Positions 48,153 through 60,733 of a stretch of DNA of 64,000 nucleotides are shown one piece after another (position 1 is the first letter of the stretch; every line of letters starts with the position of its first letter). The DNA comes from Benincasa hispida (lineage: Eukaryota > Streptophyta > Magnoliopsida > Cucurbitales > Cucurbitaceae): positions 5,576,999 to 5,640,998 of the forward strand of contig NC_052357.1 in assembly GCF_009727055.1 (NCBI RefSeq). The letters are read 5' to 3'. The notes below the pieces were generated by a model that had not been told where the DNA came from, did no database searches, and worked only from the letters and a program-made list of their open reading frames with translations. The position numbers and the translations under genes are program-made.

Positions 48153-50100
48153 TCGTTTCTCCTCCTTTTCCTTTTCCTTTTTTCTTTCAATCTACTGCAA
48201 ATGATAACAATGTAATTAAAATGTTTAAAGGAAATAAAAAGAAAATCAAAGGGAAGTTAGATCTTATTTGTTTCTAATCCATCCATTACCAGATCGATGT
48301 TGTATCAAGGGGGAAAAGAAGCTGTAAATTTTGAAGCTCTATGAGCTTTACTCTCTTTAATTTTTGGTTAAGAGTAGTATTATCAACTTTCTTTGTGTGT
48401 GCGCGCGATAATGATGTAAGGCTAAAAAGACACATGTTAGGGATAATGTACTAACGTTATCCTCAAAATATCTGGCACTGCATTATTGAGTGGTTGGAAT
48501 CTAGATATGGGTATTTTACACTGACAAAGTGTATATAATTTGTTCATCCAGAAGTTTCTTCTCTTATAACTTCCTCACAAGAAAACAATTACTGTCAGTA
48601 TAATTGAATTGTAAAAACTACACTGGTTATCCCAATTCTGCTCCCTGGTTTGATCTGCAAAAGATGTTAAGTGACATAAAAGACTGCAAGTCAAGGATTC
48701 CCATAAGTTAGAAGTAAAGAAACTGTGATCTGAAAGTTCCCAGTGTGGGTTACTTCAAAAGGGTTGAATATGAAAAATGATCTTAGAAAGTTCTTGGACT
48801 TTTAGCTGAAACTGTTAAGTATAGAACAGTTAAGTTATGGAAGAGGTAAGCTGTGGAGAAGTTGCCTGAAACTTCTTGAATGATTGTAATTCAATGTTTG
48901 CAAGTTATGAGGCAATCTCATCTGGTTCCTCAGCAAAGTTGAATTGTTCAACCTCAATCCTCTCAGCTTTTGAAGTCGTTATTTCTACAGGATTTTTTTC
49001 TCTCCCTGATGTGGTTCTTTATGTGGGTCATCGATATGTGAGAACTTATGTATGTATATAAAAGCCAACAAATTTTTAAGTGAAAAAAAGGGAAAAGAAA
49101 AGTTTTTTAAGTATTTAAAGAGTCATAGATATGGTCTAACTTCTAAGTTCTAGGTACCCATTGGCACTAGTGCATCTTAGCCCGCAACTTTTCTGCAAAC
49201 TCGTACCTTTATGCAAGCTCTATAATACATATGCATTTGAAGAAATGTTAGCGTATGTGAATGAATCCATGCACGATCTTACTAACTATGAACGATATAA
49301 ATTGATAACAAAGATTTGAAGAAGAAGAAGATCATGAGAATCCAGCAAAGTCCCAAGAGGAACCACTGCCTTAATTCTGTTATGCTTCAGGACCTTGTAA
49401 AGCAGAAAGAACAAAGTTGCTCGTGCATCATTTCCTTACAGAAAAACTACCTTGAAATAAAAATACATACTTGAAAGAAGAAAGGAAAAGGGATGTTCAT
49501 CCTTGGATTGAGTATCTAGGAGCAAGAAAATGGTGCAGGGTTCATAAATTGGAATCTAAAGGGCAGTCGTCTGAAATTCTTGGCGTCGTGGGTTAGACCG
49601 TACGATTGGTTTGTTCAAAATTCTTTAGGAAAAGTAAAGAAATCAGTTACTTGTTTTTAATCAACGTAAGGTACTTTTCAAATACACTACGGTCTTTTCC
49701 TTTATTTAAATTAAATTTTTTTTCTTTTTGGGGTTTTGGGAATTAGCTTTCTTACTTTATGAATCAGTTCATCAAAGGGCCTTTAATTAATCCCTGATGT
49801 TGGTCGTGTATTTTTCCCTTCGAAATTTCGCGTTTATTTGCAATGTTTGACCTTAACTTGGAAATTCCGGAATTGGATGTATTTATCTGACACCCACTTA
49901 TCAATAGATGGGAATTATTTTTTAATAATTCTGGTGACTGTGAGTGTTTTGAATTTGTGATTTCCGTGAAATTTATAGAGAGAGAAGTATATAGCTGCCT
50001 TTTAGTTTCTAATTATTTTTTGGATTGTAAAATTTTAAAGATATGAATTTAAGGGCGTAAAGGATTCTCCTCCTTGGTGGACTCGAATGTTGATCTTTAA
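48153..50100. other. Intergenic DNA between FLZ and ARID genes
   Basis: Includes the FLZ 3' UTR (to about 48350) and the ARID promoter. No other gene or repeat is recognised; the 61-codon frame at 48876-49061 has no motif. Confidence 0.5.
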
Positions 50101-50705
50101 AGCTACGAACTACTTAGGGTTTTCGATTTTCCTAATTTTTTCCATTCGCCGCTCGATCTTTCTTCCTCTAGTCGGTGAGTTCGCCTAATTTCATCTTCTG
50201 GGTTGCTTACTTTTCCTTCCTTATTTATTATTATTATTTTTTTTTTTAATTTTTGAGATTTTTCATGTTCTTTCCTCAATTTTGAACTCTTTGAAGGTTG
50301 AATTCCGAGGGCTCTTTCGCATTCGGAGCCCATCGGCAGAAGAAGACTGGTGTTGTTTTTTATTTTTTTATTTTTTTGTTTTCTGTAATCCAATCTTCTA
50401 TTCTTTCAAAACGGCTAAGTTCTCTCTGGGTCTCTATTGAATTGTGTGATCATATTTGTGAAGGAGTTTCATTTTCCTGGTTAGAATTTTTTAAGATATA
50501 GCTAATCTAGAGCTAGCATTCCTTCATATCTCTCAAAGTCCATTAAGTTTCAGTCAACTCTTTGAGAGACAGTGGCTTTAAAGTTATGAGTTGATGCTGG
50601 AGTCAAGGATTTTAAACTCGCTGGAAGTTTGGTATTTCAACTCTCCTGTAAGAAGCTGGAGAGAATACATTGGTAGAGAGGCTCCGTTGCTCTTATATAA
50701 CGCCA
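50100..50705 (+). promoter_or_regulatory. 5' leader of the ARID gene
   Basis: The sequence CTAGTCG|GTGAGTTCG at 50174/50175 is a strong donor, suggesting a leader intron that ends before the ATG. An acceptor-like TTTGAAG|GTT at 50296 is one candidate. A T-rich stretch at 50226-50248 fits an intron. Not resolved further. Confidence 0.4.
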
Positions 50706-53700
50706 ATGGTTTTTTATTCCCAAGTTCCTGCTAGATATACTTGTAGGCTTCTTGCAATCCCCTGCGGGAGTATTCCTGAAGATAAATGTAAGAAGGATAA
50801 TCCAGAGGATCAGAAGAGATATCCCTTTCCACAATTAAATTCTTCTGGGCGTTTGGAGGTGCGAATTTTTTTACTTCTCTATGATTAATGTTCGCCTGTA
50901 TGTTCCTGCAACTACCCTGTTAATACTCATACTCCACTGTGTTGTAATTATCTTTCTTGCATATATTTGCAGGTCCAGGTTTTGTCCAATCCTAGTAAAG
51001 ATCAGTTTTGTAGGATTATTGAATCATATAAACCAAACATTGTTTACTTACAAGGGGAACAAATCGAGAACGATGAAGTTGGTTCTTTAGTATGGGGAGG
51101 TGTTGATTTGTCCACAGTAGAAGCGATAAGTGGGCTCTTTAGTTATCCGTTACCCACCACTGTATGTTCTACACTTTTTTTAATTATCAGCTTCATATTT
51201 TCTTGCATCCTTATGTAATTGTAACCCTTGCAAAAGGAAAGACTTAACAGAAACAAAATAATAATAAATAAATAAATACATGGTCTTGGTTGAAACAAGG
51301 CTGCCTCTGATAATCATCACAACTTCTTGTGTCCTTAACATTTCACTCCAATTTTTACTAATGACTTTGGTGTGTGGATCTTCAGGTATATTTGGAAATA
51401 GCAAAGGGAGATGAAGTAGCAGATGCACTTCACTCCAAGGTGATTTTTATTTAGTTCCCATATCTACCTTCAGTGTTTACTGTCATTGGCAATTTTTGGG
51501 ATTTGAGGTGCTAAGACTAATAGGATTTATTTTGAAAGCTGCAGACTGGAATTTCTGATATGCTTGTATGAAGTGTGACTGTGTGAGCTTTTTGTTTTCA
51601 GGGTATTCCTTATGTCATATACTGGAGAAGCACATTCTCTTGTTATGCAGCATGTCATTTCCGTAATGCATTCTTTTCGGTTCTTCAGAGGTATCCCATT
51701 AGTATAACAATGCAGATTAATCATTTAATCCAGTGGAGGCTATGTATAGGTGGAAAGTAAAGGATAATTGAACAATGACTATTTTTCTATGTGAATTGCA
51801 GTTCATCTGCTCACACATGGGACGCATTTCAACTTGCACATGCTTCATTTAGGATGTATTGCTTGAGAAACAACCTTATTCTTCCTAACAGTAGTCATGA
51901 AGAAGTTAGTGAAGAGCTGGGTCCACATCTTCTAGGGGAACGCTTGAAAATAAATATCGAACCCCTTGAGGCAGCTGATGATGAAGAAGGTTCACCGGAA
52001 ATTCCTTCTGTGAGCATACTTGATAATGATGTTGAAATGAGATTTCTTGTATGTGGGGAGCCAGGCTCATTGGTAAACAAAAACGAACGTCTATTTTTAA
52101 TTTGCCATGCTAAATCCCAATACACAAATGTGCAAAACTAGTATTAGTACCCTTTTAGTTTCCTATTGGCATGACATGTAGGTTTGCTCTGTACTTCTTA
52201 GGATGCTTATGTATTAGGAGCTCTGGAGGATGGTCTTCACGCCCTATTGGACATTGAAGTAAGTAGGGGAAGCTTGTTATTGCTAGGACTTAAGTTTTTA
52301 ATAGACAATCTAGTTTCTTGATTTGTTTTATGCCACGTTAATCGGAGCAAGAGCTTTCTTCTAACACTTCTCCCCCCTATTTCTGTGTTTTAGATTCGGG
52401 GCAGCAAACTTCACGGCAAGTTCAGGTGCTTTGGTTTTTTAGAATTATTCTCCTGATTTATTTCAGAGTTACTTTATGTGAGCTTGTATTATTTTAATTT
52501 TGTTTTGTAAACTAAGATTGATTGCATCACCTGGCTAATGGTTGATTGAGATATACACGGCATTTGAGGGTGATTTTTTTATGTTGTTGGAGTTTTATGA
52601 ATTTAGTCACTGCAAAATTCTTCTGACCTTTGAATGGAATTGTAAACTCCACATTGTATATTGGCTGTCAATTGTATTAATTCATCTGATGTGCACAGTG
52701 CCCCTCCTCCACCTCTTCAGGCAGGAACACTCTCTAATGGTGTTGTGACCATGCGCTGTGATATATCGACATGCAGTTTTGCCCACATCTCACTATTGGT
52801 ATCAGGTAGTGCACAAGCTTGTTTTGATGATCAGGTAATGTAGAAGCTCTCTGGTCAGGTTCTCATTGTGTTTTGCAGCTGTTAGATCTTATTTAACTTC
52901 TTACTGGTTTGTATTCAGCTATTTGAAAATTATATAAAGAATGAGATTATAGACAGAGGCGAACTAGTGCAGACATTAATCGATGGTGAAGGAAGTAAAC
53001 ACTTATCTGAGCCACGAAAATCTGTTTCAATTGCTTGTGGCGCAACAGTTTTTGAAGTTAGCATGAAGATTCCTTCATGGGCATCTCAGGTTGTCTGATC
53101 ACTTCTCATCATCTTTTACGAGATTGTATCCTTGGGATTCTGATTCTATTGTTTGGTTTAGCATCCATATGTTCATGAATCGATAATGGATTATTTCACC
53201 TGAGAATCAGAATGGCCCGTCTCCTATCTAGCCTTAAATGCAGCGTACTGATTAGTGATTTCTGTAAATTTGTTTCTCCTGGCCTGGTGCTTGCTTATGG
53301 AATATAAAGAAATTAATGCTTGCTGATATCTATCTGACTCCAGTGTTAGGGAATCAGAACTGAAGATCTGTGGAGCAATATCTCCAATTCATTTAGTGAT
53401 GACTGATGATTATGATCAAGTTCTTATAACGAGTTTTATTTAAAATCTAACGCGTAGATGCTTGTCCGTGGCTGTTTTGCAGATTCTGAGGCAGTTGGCC
53501 CCTGATGTTTCTTATCGAAGTTTAGTGGTACTCGGCATTGCTAGTATCCAGGGTTTGTCTGTTGCTTCTTTTGAGAAGGATGATGCTGAACGCTTCCTTT
53601 TCTTCTCTTCAAGGAAGGAAAAAGATTTATTTCTGAGCAATTTAACCGATAGCACTCTCCCAATCTGGTTGAAACCACCTGCTCCTAGAAAGAGATCAAA

Positions 53701-55460
53701 ATATATGAAAGATACAAGCCTTGGTTCTCATGATGTTATTGAACATCTGAAGGTTTCGTCTGGTAGGAGAATAGATAGTCCGAACATGAAAATAGGATCA
53801 AGGAATGGTTTTAGCACTCCCATGTTTCCATTCACTAGAAAGAGAGGCATGAAAATTGCTGCAATGAGGCCCATTCCTCATGTTAATCGCCATAAGATGA
53901 TCTCTTTTCATGGGATAGCTGAGACAGGTGGCAATGGAAGCCTGATTAAGGCTAGTGTTCCTTGTAATCCCGCAAAACATGTGACTGTAGGTTCAGCTTC
54001 AGTTTTGCAACAAAAATTGTTTCCAAGTGCATCTCAATATAAACAAATCATTCCCATGAATCCACTACCTTTGAAGAAGCACGGTTGTGGCAGAAGCCCA
54101 ATACAGGCTTGCTTTGAGGTAATTGAATTCCGTTGGAATTTCTGCTCCTAGAAAATATGTGCTTAAAGAATGTCGAGAAGTTCTAATCTTGTGCTTAAAG
54201 AATGCGAAGGAAGTCAACTTTAGATTTGTTGCTAATCCTCAGGTGTTCGACCCAAAAATTTAGATTGATTTCTACTAAATTTTTTATTGAACTTATTCTC
54301 ATGTAGGAGGAATTTTTGAAGGATTTGCTGCAGTTTTTATCTCTTCGAGGTCACAATCGACTTATTCCTCCAGGTGGGCTTGCTGAGTTTCCAGATGCAA
54401 TACTCAATGGAAAGCGTCTTGACCTTTACAACCTATACAAGGAGGTAAGTCCGTTTTCTGAGTTGGAATCATGGATATAGTGTACTGGATACTAATTCAA
54501 CCCTGAATGGATGGTCCTCATCAGGTGGTTTCAAGAGGCGGCTTTCGTGTTGGAAATGGCATTAACTGGAAAGGACAGATCTTCTCAAAGATGCGCAATT
54601 ACACCATGACCAATAGAATGACTGTATGGATTTTATGCCTAACAACAAAATTCTTATCCTGATGAACATTTAGTTTGGTATAACTGTGTGTTCTGGAATA
54701 TCTAGAATGTTTTATATGCATGACAAATAATGGGAATGTTTTTTCTTGATGCTTTTAAGAAGAGTTCAAAGAAGATTTCCACAGTGATAGAAAATAAAAA
54801 CTAATTCTCCTGTAGGGTGTTGGAAACACGCTTAAAAGACATTACGAGACTTATCTTCTAGAGTATGAATTGGCACATGAAGATGTAGATGGTGAATGTT
54901 GCCTCTTGTGTCACAGGTGTGTATACTTCCATTCCTTCCATTCTCTTCTCAAATATTTTTTTTCCTCCCATTTTTTGAAAAGAAACAAATATTTCCTTGA
55001 TTGCATTGAAATACTTCATATGTTCCCTTACGCTGAAGTGCTGGATTGCTCTAACAGTAGTGCAGCGGGGGACTGGGTGAACTGTGGCATTTGTGGGGAG
55101 TGGGCTCACTTCGGTTGTGACAGAAGGCAGGGTCTTGGCGCATTTAAGGTATTTTCCTCATTCTACTACATCTTGGTGATACAGATTTTAATAAAAGTAC
55201 AAACTGTGTGGATTAGGACAAGAAAAAATTCCTTTCTACGTGCAAACTTAAGATCCCTTTGTTATTTTTACAAGGTAGGAAAATATGGGATGAGAGATGA
55301 GTGTTTACTCATCATAATGATGCATTATGCATGATTTTTGCAGGATTATGCAAAAACTGATGGATTAGAATACATATGTCCACACTGTAGTGTTGCTAAT
55401 TATAAGAAGAAGAAAGTTGCAAATGGGTTGTCTCCAGGCTTCTCCTCAAGACCAATGTGA
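50706..55460 (+). CDS. ARID4: ARID/BRIGHT and PHD-finger protein (ARID4-like)
   Basis: Fifteen exons: 50706-50858, 50973-51161, 51386-51439, 51602-51690, 51802-52072, 52202-52258, 52394-52425, 52699-52834, 52919-53089, 53483-54118, 54307-54444, 54525-54623, 54816-54916, 55058-55148, 55344-55460. All have GT-AG borders and stay in phase to give 777 residues. The N-terminal half has no named domain that I recognise. The ARID domain lies at about 597-695 (EEFLKDLLQFLSLRGH, then YKEVVSRGGFRVGNGINW, then LKRHYETYLLEYE). A C4HC3 PHD finger follows (C704, C707, C718, C721, H726, C729, C751, C754). This order matches plant ARID4 proteins. Known: Arabidopsis ARID2-4 belong to the PEAT chromatin complex with PWWP, EPCR and TRB proteins. 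In-frame TTG at 50670 is not a credible start. The gene looks intact. Confidence 0.96.
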
Positions 55461-57218
55461 AGTTGATTTGATTTTGAGGTCAAATTGGTCTCTGCCGACC
55501 TATAACGATAAGAGAACCAAACCGTTGCGGCCGTACATATAAAGCTCAATTTCCTTAACTACGTGTATTGCTGTGCTATTAACCTAAATCTACAAGTATA
55601 TATACATATATAATGTATCCAGGAAAACAGAGAAAAGTCAAGCAGAAAACTATTGATTTTTTTTTTTTTTTTTGTATTGTAGGATGGGGTTGAGTAATAC
55701 TTAGGTAATGCCTTAGGATATAGAAGGGGAATGAATACTACAGTTCTCCAACTTAGTTGAGGGCTAACTTAGATTTTATGTAGAAGATGATGAATTGGAC
55801 GATCCACTTGAACTTACATGTAAGCTCACCATTTTCCCCCTTTTAACAATCTTGTGTATGCTTACAATGTAAAGGTTTATGCTTCTTAATTAGTTTATCT
55901 ACTTTTTGAGAATAAGTCCATTGGAAATTCAATTCTATGAGTTTGTAAATGAGGCAGAGGTATTTTCACTGGGGACCAAACTAGATAGGACCAGTTGGCA
56001 ACCTAGCATAAAGTTGTCTGACCTGACCTGGGGTTGGGTTGGTTTTCTGGTTTAAGCACATCAGTTTTCAAATGGGCTGCAAATTTAACTGGGCCAAACC
56101 AAATAATCGATTAAATTACCCCTCTTTCTAAATCAAAGAAAATTGGAAGATAATATATTCAGGATTAGATAAACCTGAAACATAATAAAATAATATGGAA
56201 CATGTATTATTGTTATAAATTATACAAAAAAATGTAATATTTACATCGTATTCGTTCTATTTAAGAAAATATTTGAAATAGGTAAGTATGTTCTAAGAAT
56301 CGAAAAACTTGTATCATGAAAAATTGAATAATGATTAAAGAAAAAGAAAAAGAAAAGAAAAGAAAAGAAAAAGAAACTATTTAGTCGTTCAACAATAATG
56401 AAACAAGTCTATTTACATCTTCTTGGATTGATGGTTGTTTGAATCAAATCTAAAGAGGGAGTTTGGTTACACCTAATTGACTAGAAACATTTAGAAAAGA
56501 TTGATTAAGATTTTGAAATGGTCTCCTAATATATATCAAGGAACATAATTCAAACAAAACTGAAAAGTAAAATGAGAAGGAATCACCAAGTAAATTTTCG
56601 ATTTGGCCATAGAAAATGGTGTATTTTTTTTTTTTTGTTGTTGATTGAGTTGAAGTTATTTTATGTAGTCTAGCTTTGTGGTTCTATCACATAGTGCTAC
56701 GTGACAAACTTGGAGCGAGGTTCAACTAACAGTCAAGTATTATTCAAACATATACCCTATAAATTCATAATGAATGTAGATGTCCCACATACATGAGCAT
56801 GAACTAGAGGAACAGAAGAGCAGACAACAGCTCCACTGCTTAAATGATACTGCTGGAGCATTGATGGATGCATTCAATGCATCACTCTTTTTTGGGCAAA
56901 CCTCAAATTATTTGTAAACTCAAATGTGGGTTTCCAGTTGTGTTACATTAATGGTTTGTTTGAGATGGATGTTATTTGAGAATGGAAAGTCCTTTTAGTT
57001 GAATTGAATTGAACAAATATAAAATATTATGGTAAGGAATTTCGACATGAAGATTTACATTTTTTAACAATGAATTAGCTACATCATAGAGCTGGGCAGA
57101 GGTAGAATAGTTTAATTCTAATGTACTCCTCTAAACTCTAGGGTCCAAATCGTAAATAATATAAATATGTCAAAAACAAATTCAAGACATTCCAGTATAT
57201 TAGAGAACAATAATTAAT
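55461..57218. other. ARID 3' UTR and intergenic DNA
   Basis: The 3' UTR probably runs to about 55900. A poly(T) run lies at 55657-55673 and a purine (AAAAG)n tract at 56339-56377. No other gene is seen. Confidence 0.5.
56339..56377. repeat. (AAAAG)n purine tract
   Basis: Repeated AAAAG and AAAAAG units read directly from the sequence. Confidence 0.9.
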
Positions 57219-57355
57219 GGTGTATTTGGGGCGAGAACTATTTTAAGACTATAATAACCACCTCTTATTTGCTACTACATTCCAAACACATATAATTATA
57301 ACTCAATTATAATAACCTAGAACGGTAATACTCAACTTTTTACCCCAAACGTCCC
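57219..57355. mobile_element. Harbinger/Tourist-like MITE
   Basis: About 137 bp with imperfect terminal inverted repeats GGTGTATTTGGGG (57219) and CCCCAAACGTCCC (ending 57355). The interior carries TTATAATAACC-like phrases in both senses, typical of plant Tourist MITEs. The trinucleotide TTA is found near both ends (57214-57216 and 57356-57358), fitting the superfamily's target site. Confidence 0.55.
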
Positions 57356-60063
57356 TTAAAGAGATAGGGAAGAGATGTTCCAATCTTCTGGAAGCATTGA
57401 GCTAAAATATTCAGTTGATTTCACAAAGGAAAAGGGCAATGAAGCAAAAAGGAAAAGCTTTTATTTTTCCATTCTTTTGTAATTTGTTCCATTAAGGGTG
57501 CAAAGGGATTTTGAAATATGACAAAAAAAGCAATGGTGTATTTAAGATCCACACCTCAAATAGTGAAGAGGCCCCATCCATCCCCTCCCTAACACTCCCT
57601 TCTATAACACTTTATTACCAACACTAATTATGACATTGCCAATAATTGCATGCTAAACTGGACAGACTTACCCTCTTTCAATAATAATAATAAAAAAAAA
57701 GATAAAAAGACAGACCTGCCCTTTCTTTTCTTTTTTCCTCTAGGCAATATGATTTTATCTTTAAAATAGTTGGTGAAGATATAATCAACTTCTATTTTTG
57801 TCTCCTTTATTTATTTATTTATTAGTTATTTTATTTTATTTTCAATCCATCATCTTTTCGTACTTCTTGAGGAAAATACCTTTTATCCATAGTTTTTTTA
57901 TATCATTTTCGACTAGTCTCTCAATTTCAAAATGTGGCATTTTACTCTTGTTTTTTTAGTTTAATTTCTATTTGGTCTACTCGTATGAGTTTTTAATACT
58001 TTTTATTTGGTCAATACATTTCAAGTTTTAGACTTTTATCTCTTAAATTTTCACTACTTATCACTTATTTTAGTCATGGTTAATTTTCTATCCATTAGTT
58101 TAAAATAATTAAAATAATTTAAAGTAAATTAGTTTTCATATTTTTTATTATTATTAAAACTAATTAAAAAATTTACATCATAACTATTTTAAATTAACTA
58201 ATTGAAAGTTGACATTAAAGTGCAAAAATGGGTATAAGTTACACAGAGATAAAAGTGTAAAATCTAAAAATCTAAGGATAAAATGTAAATTGAGCTCAAA
58301 ATTTAAAAATAAAATTGTAATATTTTAAAATATAGAGAGGTACTCAAAACTTAGTATAAAAAAGTATTTTTCTCAAATTTAATCTATATATTATTAAAAT
58401 TTTCAAAGCGTCAACATAATAATATAGTATAAATGTGTATTTATAAATCCAGCAAGATTCAAATTTTAATGAAAACATAATCGAAATCCAACACAACATC
58501 AAATAAACTTCAAAGTATAATAATAAAAGTTTAAATTATGAATAGCGGTATTCATAAGAGTAATAATAGATACAGGACACGTCACATCCATCTCTATGCA
58601 TCATCTTTAATCACAAGAAACAATTATGTTATGTTATATATATATTAAAAAAATCACGCGACAACTTGTAATTGGACACTTGGGTGGATGCGTTAGATGC
58701 ACCAAGTATTTTTCTATTTATAAACATAATAATAAATAAAAGTTATAAAATTTTTTAAAATACAAATGAAAACGTTATCCTTAATGAAATATCTAGTTTG
58801 AAGATATCAATAATTTTCTACAAATTTCATTCGATCAATTTTAGATAAATGATTAACTCACATTTATTTTTGCTAAATTAGCATCTGATCATGTTATCTT
58901 AATTAGATTTAACCTATATTTTTATTTTAGTACTTCACCTTATCCTTTTGGGCGAATTATCAACGTTGGTGGATTTTGAGCCAACAATAATTTACATACT
59001 TCTCTGTTATATGTCATTTATTCATTTATCTCATGAGACTCCAGAGAAGCATTTAAAACCGCTCATAATAATATGGACAATTATTTAGAAACAGGTCCAA
59101 ATTTTTGTATAATGGCTAACCAAAAATTAGCAACAATAACCAAGTATAAGTTTTTTTTTCTTGTGTAAAATTTAGAGATAAAATAGAATTAATTTATACA
59201 GACTAAATCAAGGCATTAAGATGGGACAGAATATATTTAAAAAAGAAAAAAGAAAAGAAAATTTAGAGATAAATAGAATAAATTTATATGGTTTATATTA
59301 ATTTTACTTGGGAGGTTTAAAATAAAAAATTCAAAAGATTGGAAGTTTGGATCACCGACGGAGTGTCCACCTGAAAGCAGTTACTTTGTCTGTTGGCTTT
59401 ATTTGGTGTGTTATTAATCTCTTCCTTTGACTTCATTATTCTAATTACCAAATCTTTACTTGCTTCTTTAAACTTTAGTTCTACGAAGTGAATGCTGTCT
59501 CTCCTGTTTCTCACTTTGTCCTTTCTTTAACTGAGTGGCCACTACTTGTTTAAAACATGACCACAACAGAGCTTTTTCATGGGCCTGCTCAGTGCTTCAA
59601 GCTAAATTCACACAAAAAGGATATATTTAAATTTCTCTCATATAGGATGCTATCGTAATCCAACTTTTCTATTCAAGCTCTTCTAATATCATAAATCATT
59701 TTTTCTTTCACTAATATTGATTTATATTGAGGGTTGCCCCAAGCAACGCCCAGAGAACATCGGTGGGCCCATACCGAGGGAAACTAAGAGACGGCATAGA
59801 GAAACGCATGTCCAAAAAAAAAAAATCAGAGCATCAAGTTTCGAGTTGAGCTGGTGAATATTTACTAATCGAGAAGTAACGGAGTCGTGCTTGATCTAGC
59901 ACCCTATGGCCTTGAGCGCCACAAACTACCTTAACATCGTAGGAGTTTTAAGTAACTACATGAGAGTGTTAGAGGAAGGTTATTACTCATTCGACGACCC
60001 AGGGAAAGTAAGTAATCTCCCAAAGAGAGTCCTAATCTTATTTTTGTGCTTAAATGAACTATA
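57356..60063. other. AT-rich intergenic DNA
   Basis: No gene is recognised. The 65-codon minus frame at 59317-59514 and the 81-codon plus frame at 59906-60151 have no motif; the latter runs into the LTR. A slightly GC-richer stretch (59735-60010) is of unknown origin. Confidence 0.5.
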
Positions 60064-60733
60064 TGTTGGGATAAACATTATATTTTTTGGATCAATTGTC
60101 ACACTCTCGTGTGAATTTAATAGAATACTAATCAACTGCAAACAACAATAATAATCAAGTAAGGATACAAAGAATTTTAACATGGAAAACCCCCCTCGAT
60201 GTGAGGAGTAAAAAAACCACAGACCAAAGTCAAAACTCTACTATAATCAACAACCGGTACAATAAAGTTCTCCCTAATCACAACTAGAGGCATACACAAA
60301 TTAATATCTCAAGATTAACAATCTCGGCAACACAAATTAATAAAGAAGAAAATAGAAAGATTAACAATCTCGACAACAAATGACAACAATATAAAGAAGA
60401 AAATAGAAAGATCTCACAATAAGTGGCAAACAACTATCTACTAGAATCTGATTGTAGATAGCTCCAAATGGAATCTCCACCGTCCAAATTGAAGACCCTC
60501 GTGTCAAGAACACGTTGTCAAAATATCAACTCGATCCACGGATTGACCCTCAAACAGCTGAAAAACGAAATTGAACGGAAAGCCTTCTTTTCTCTAATTT
60601 TCCTCTGCAGTTTTTCTCTCCTCGGTCTATGTGTGATTTTTCAACCAATTACTGCTTGTTATTTTCAAAATAAACTAATGCCCACTTAATGAGCCTTAAT
60701 AGGGTTTTCACTAAAAAGTGAAATAACCCAACA
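60064..60733 (-). repeat. 3' LTR of a Tork/Tnt1-like copia element
   Basis: The 670-bp sequence has ends TGTTGGGATAAAC ... GTGAAATAACCCAACA. On the minus strand the polypurine tract AGAGGGAGATT (60745-60735) lies immediately before TGTTGGG, proving a 3' LTR of a minus-oriented element. Inside, AGATTAACAATCTCG with following sequence is duplicated (about 60311 and 60358). Confidence 0.82.

Noticed and set aside
50670..50705. Upstream start for the ARID gene (12 extra codons)
   Set aside because: The upstream codon is TTG, not ATG; the first in-frame ATG is at 50706.
54870..55334. 154-codon plus-strand frame
   Set aside because: It reads through ARID exons 13 and 14 and the introns beside them. 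Splicing at 54916/55058 and 55148/55344 gives the complete PHD finger instead.
59906..60151. 81-codon plus-strand frame
   Set aside because: It crosses the boundary of the 3' LTR at 60064, so it cannot be an old host gene; no motif.
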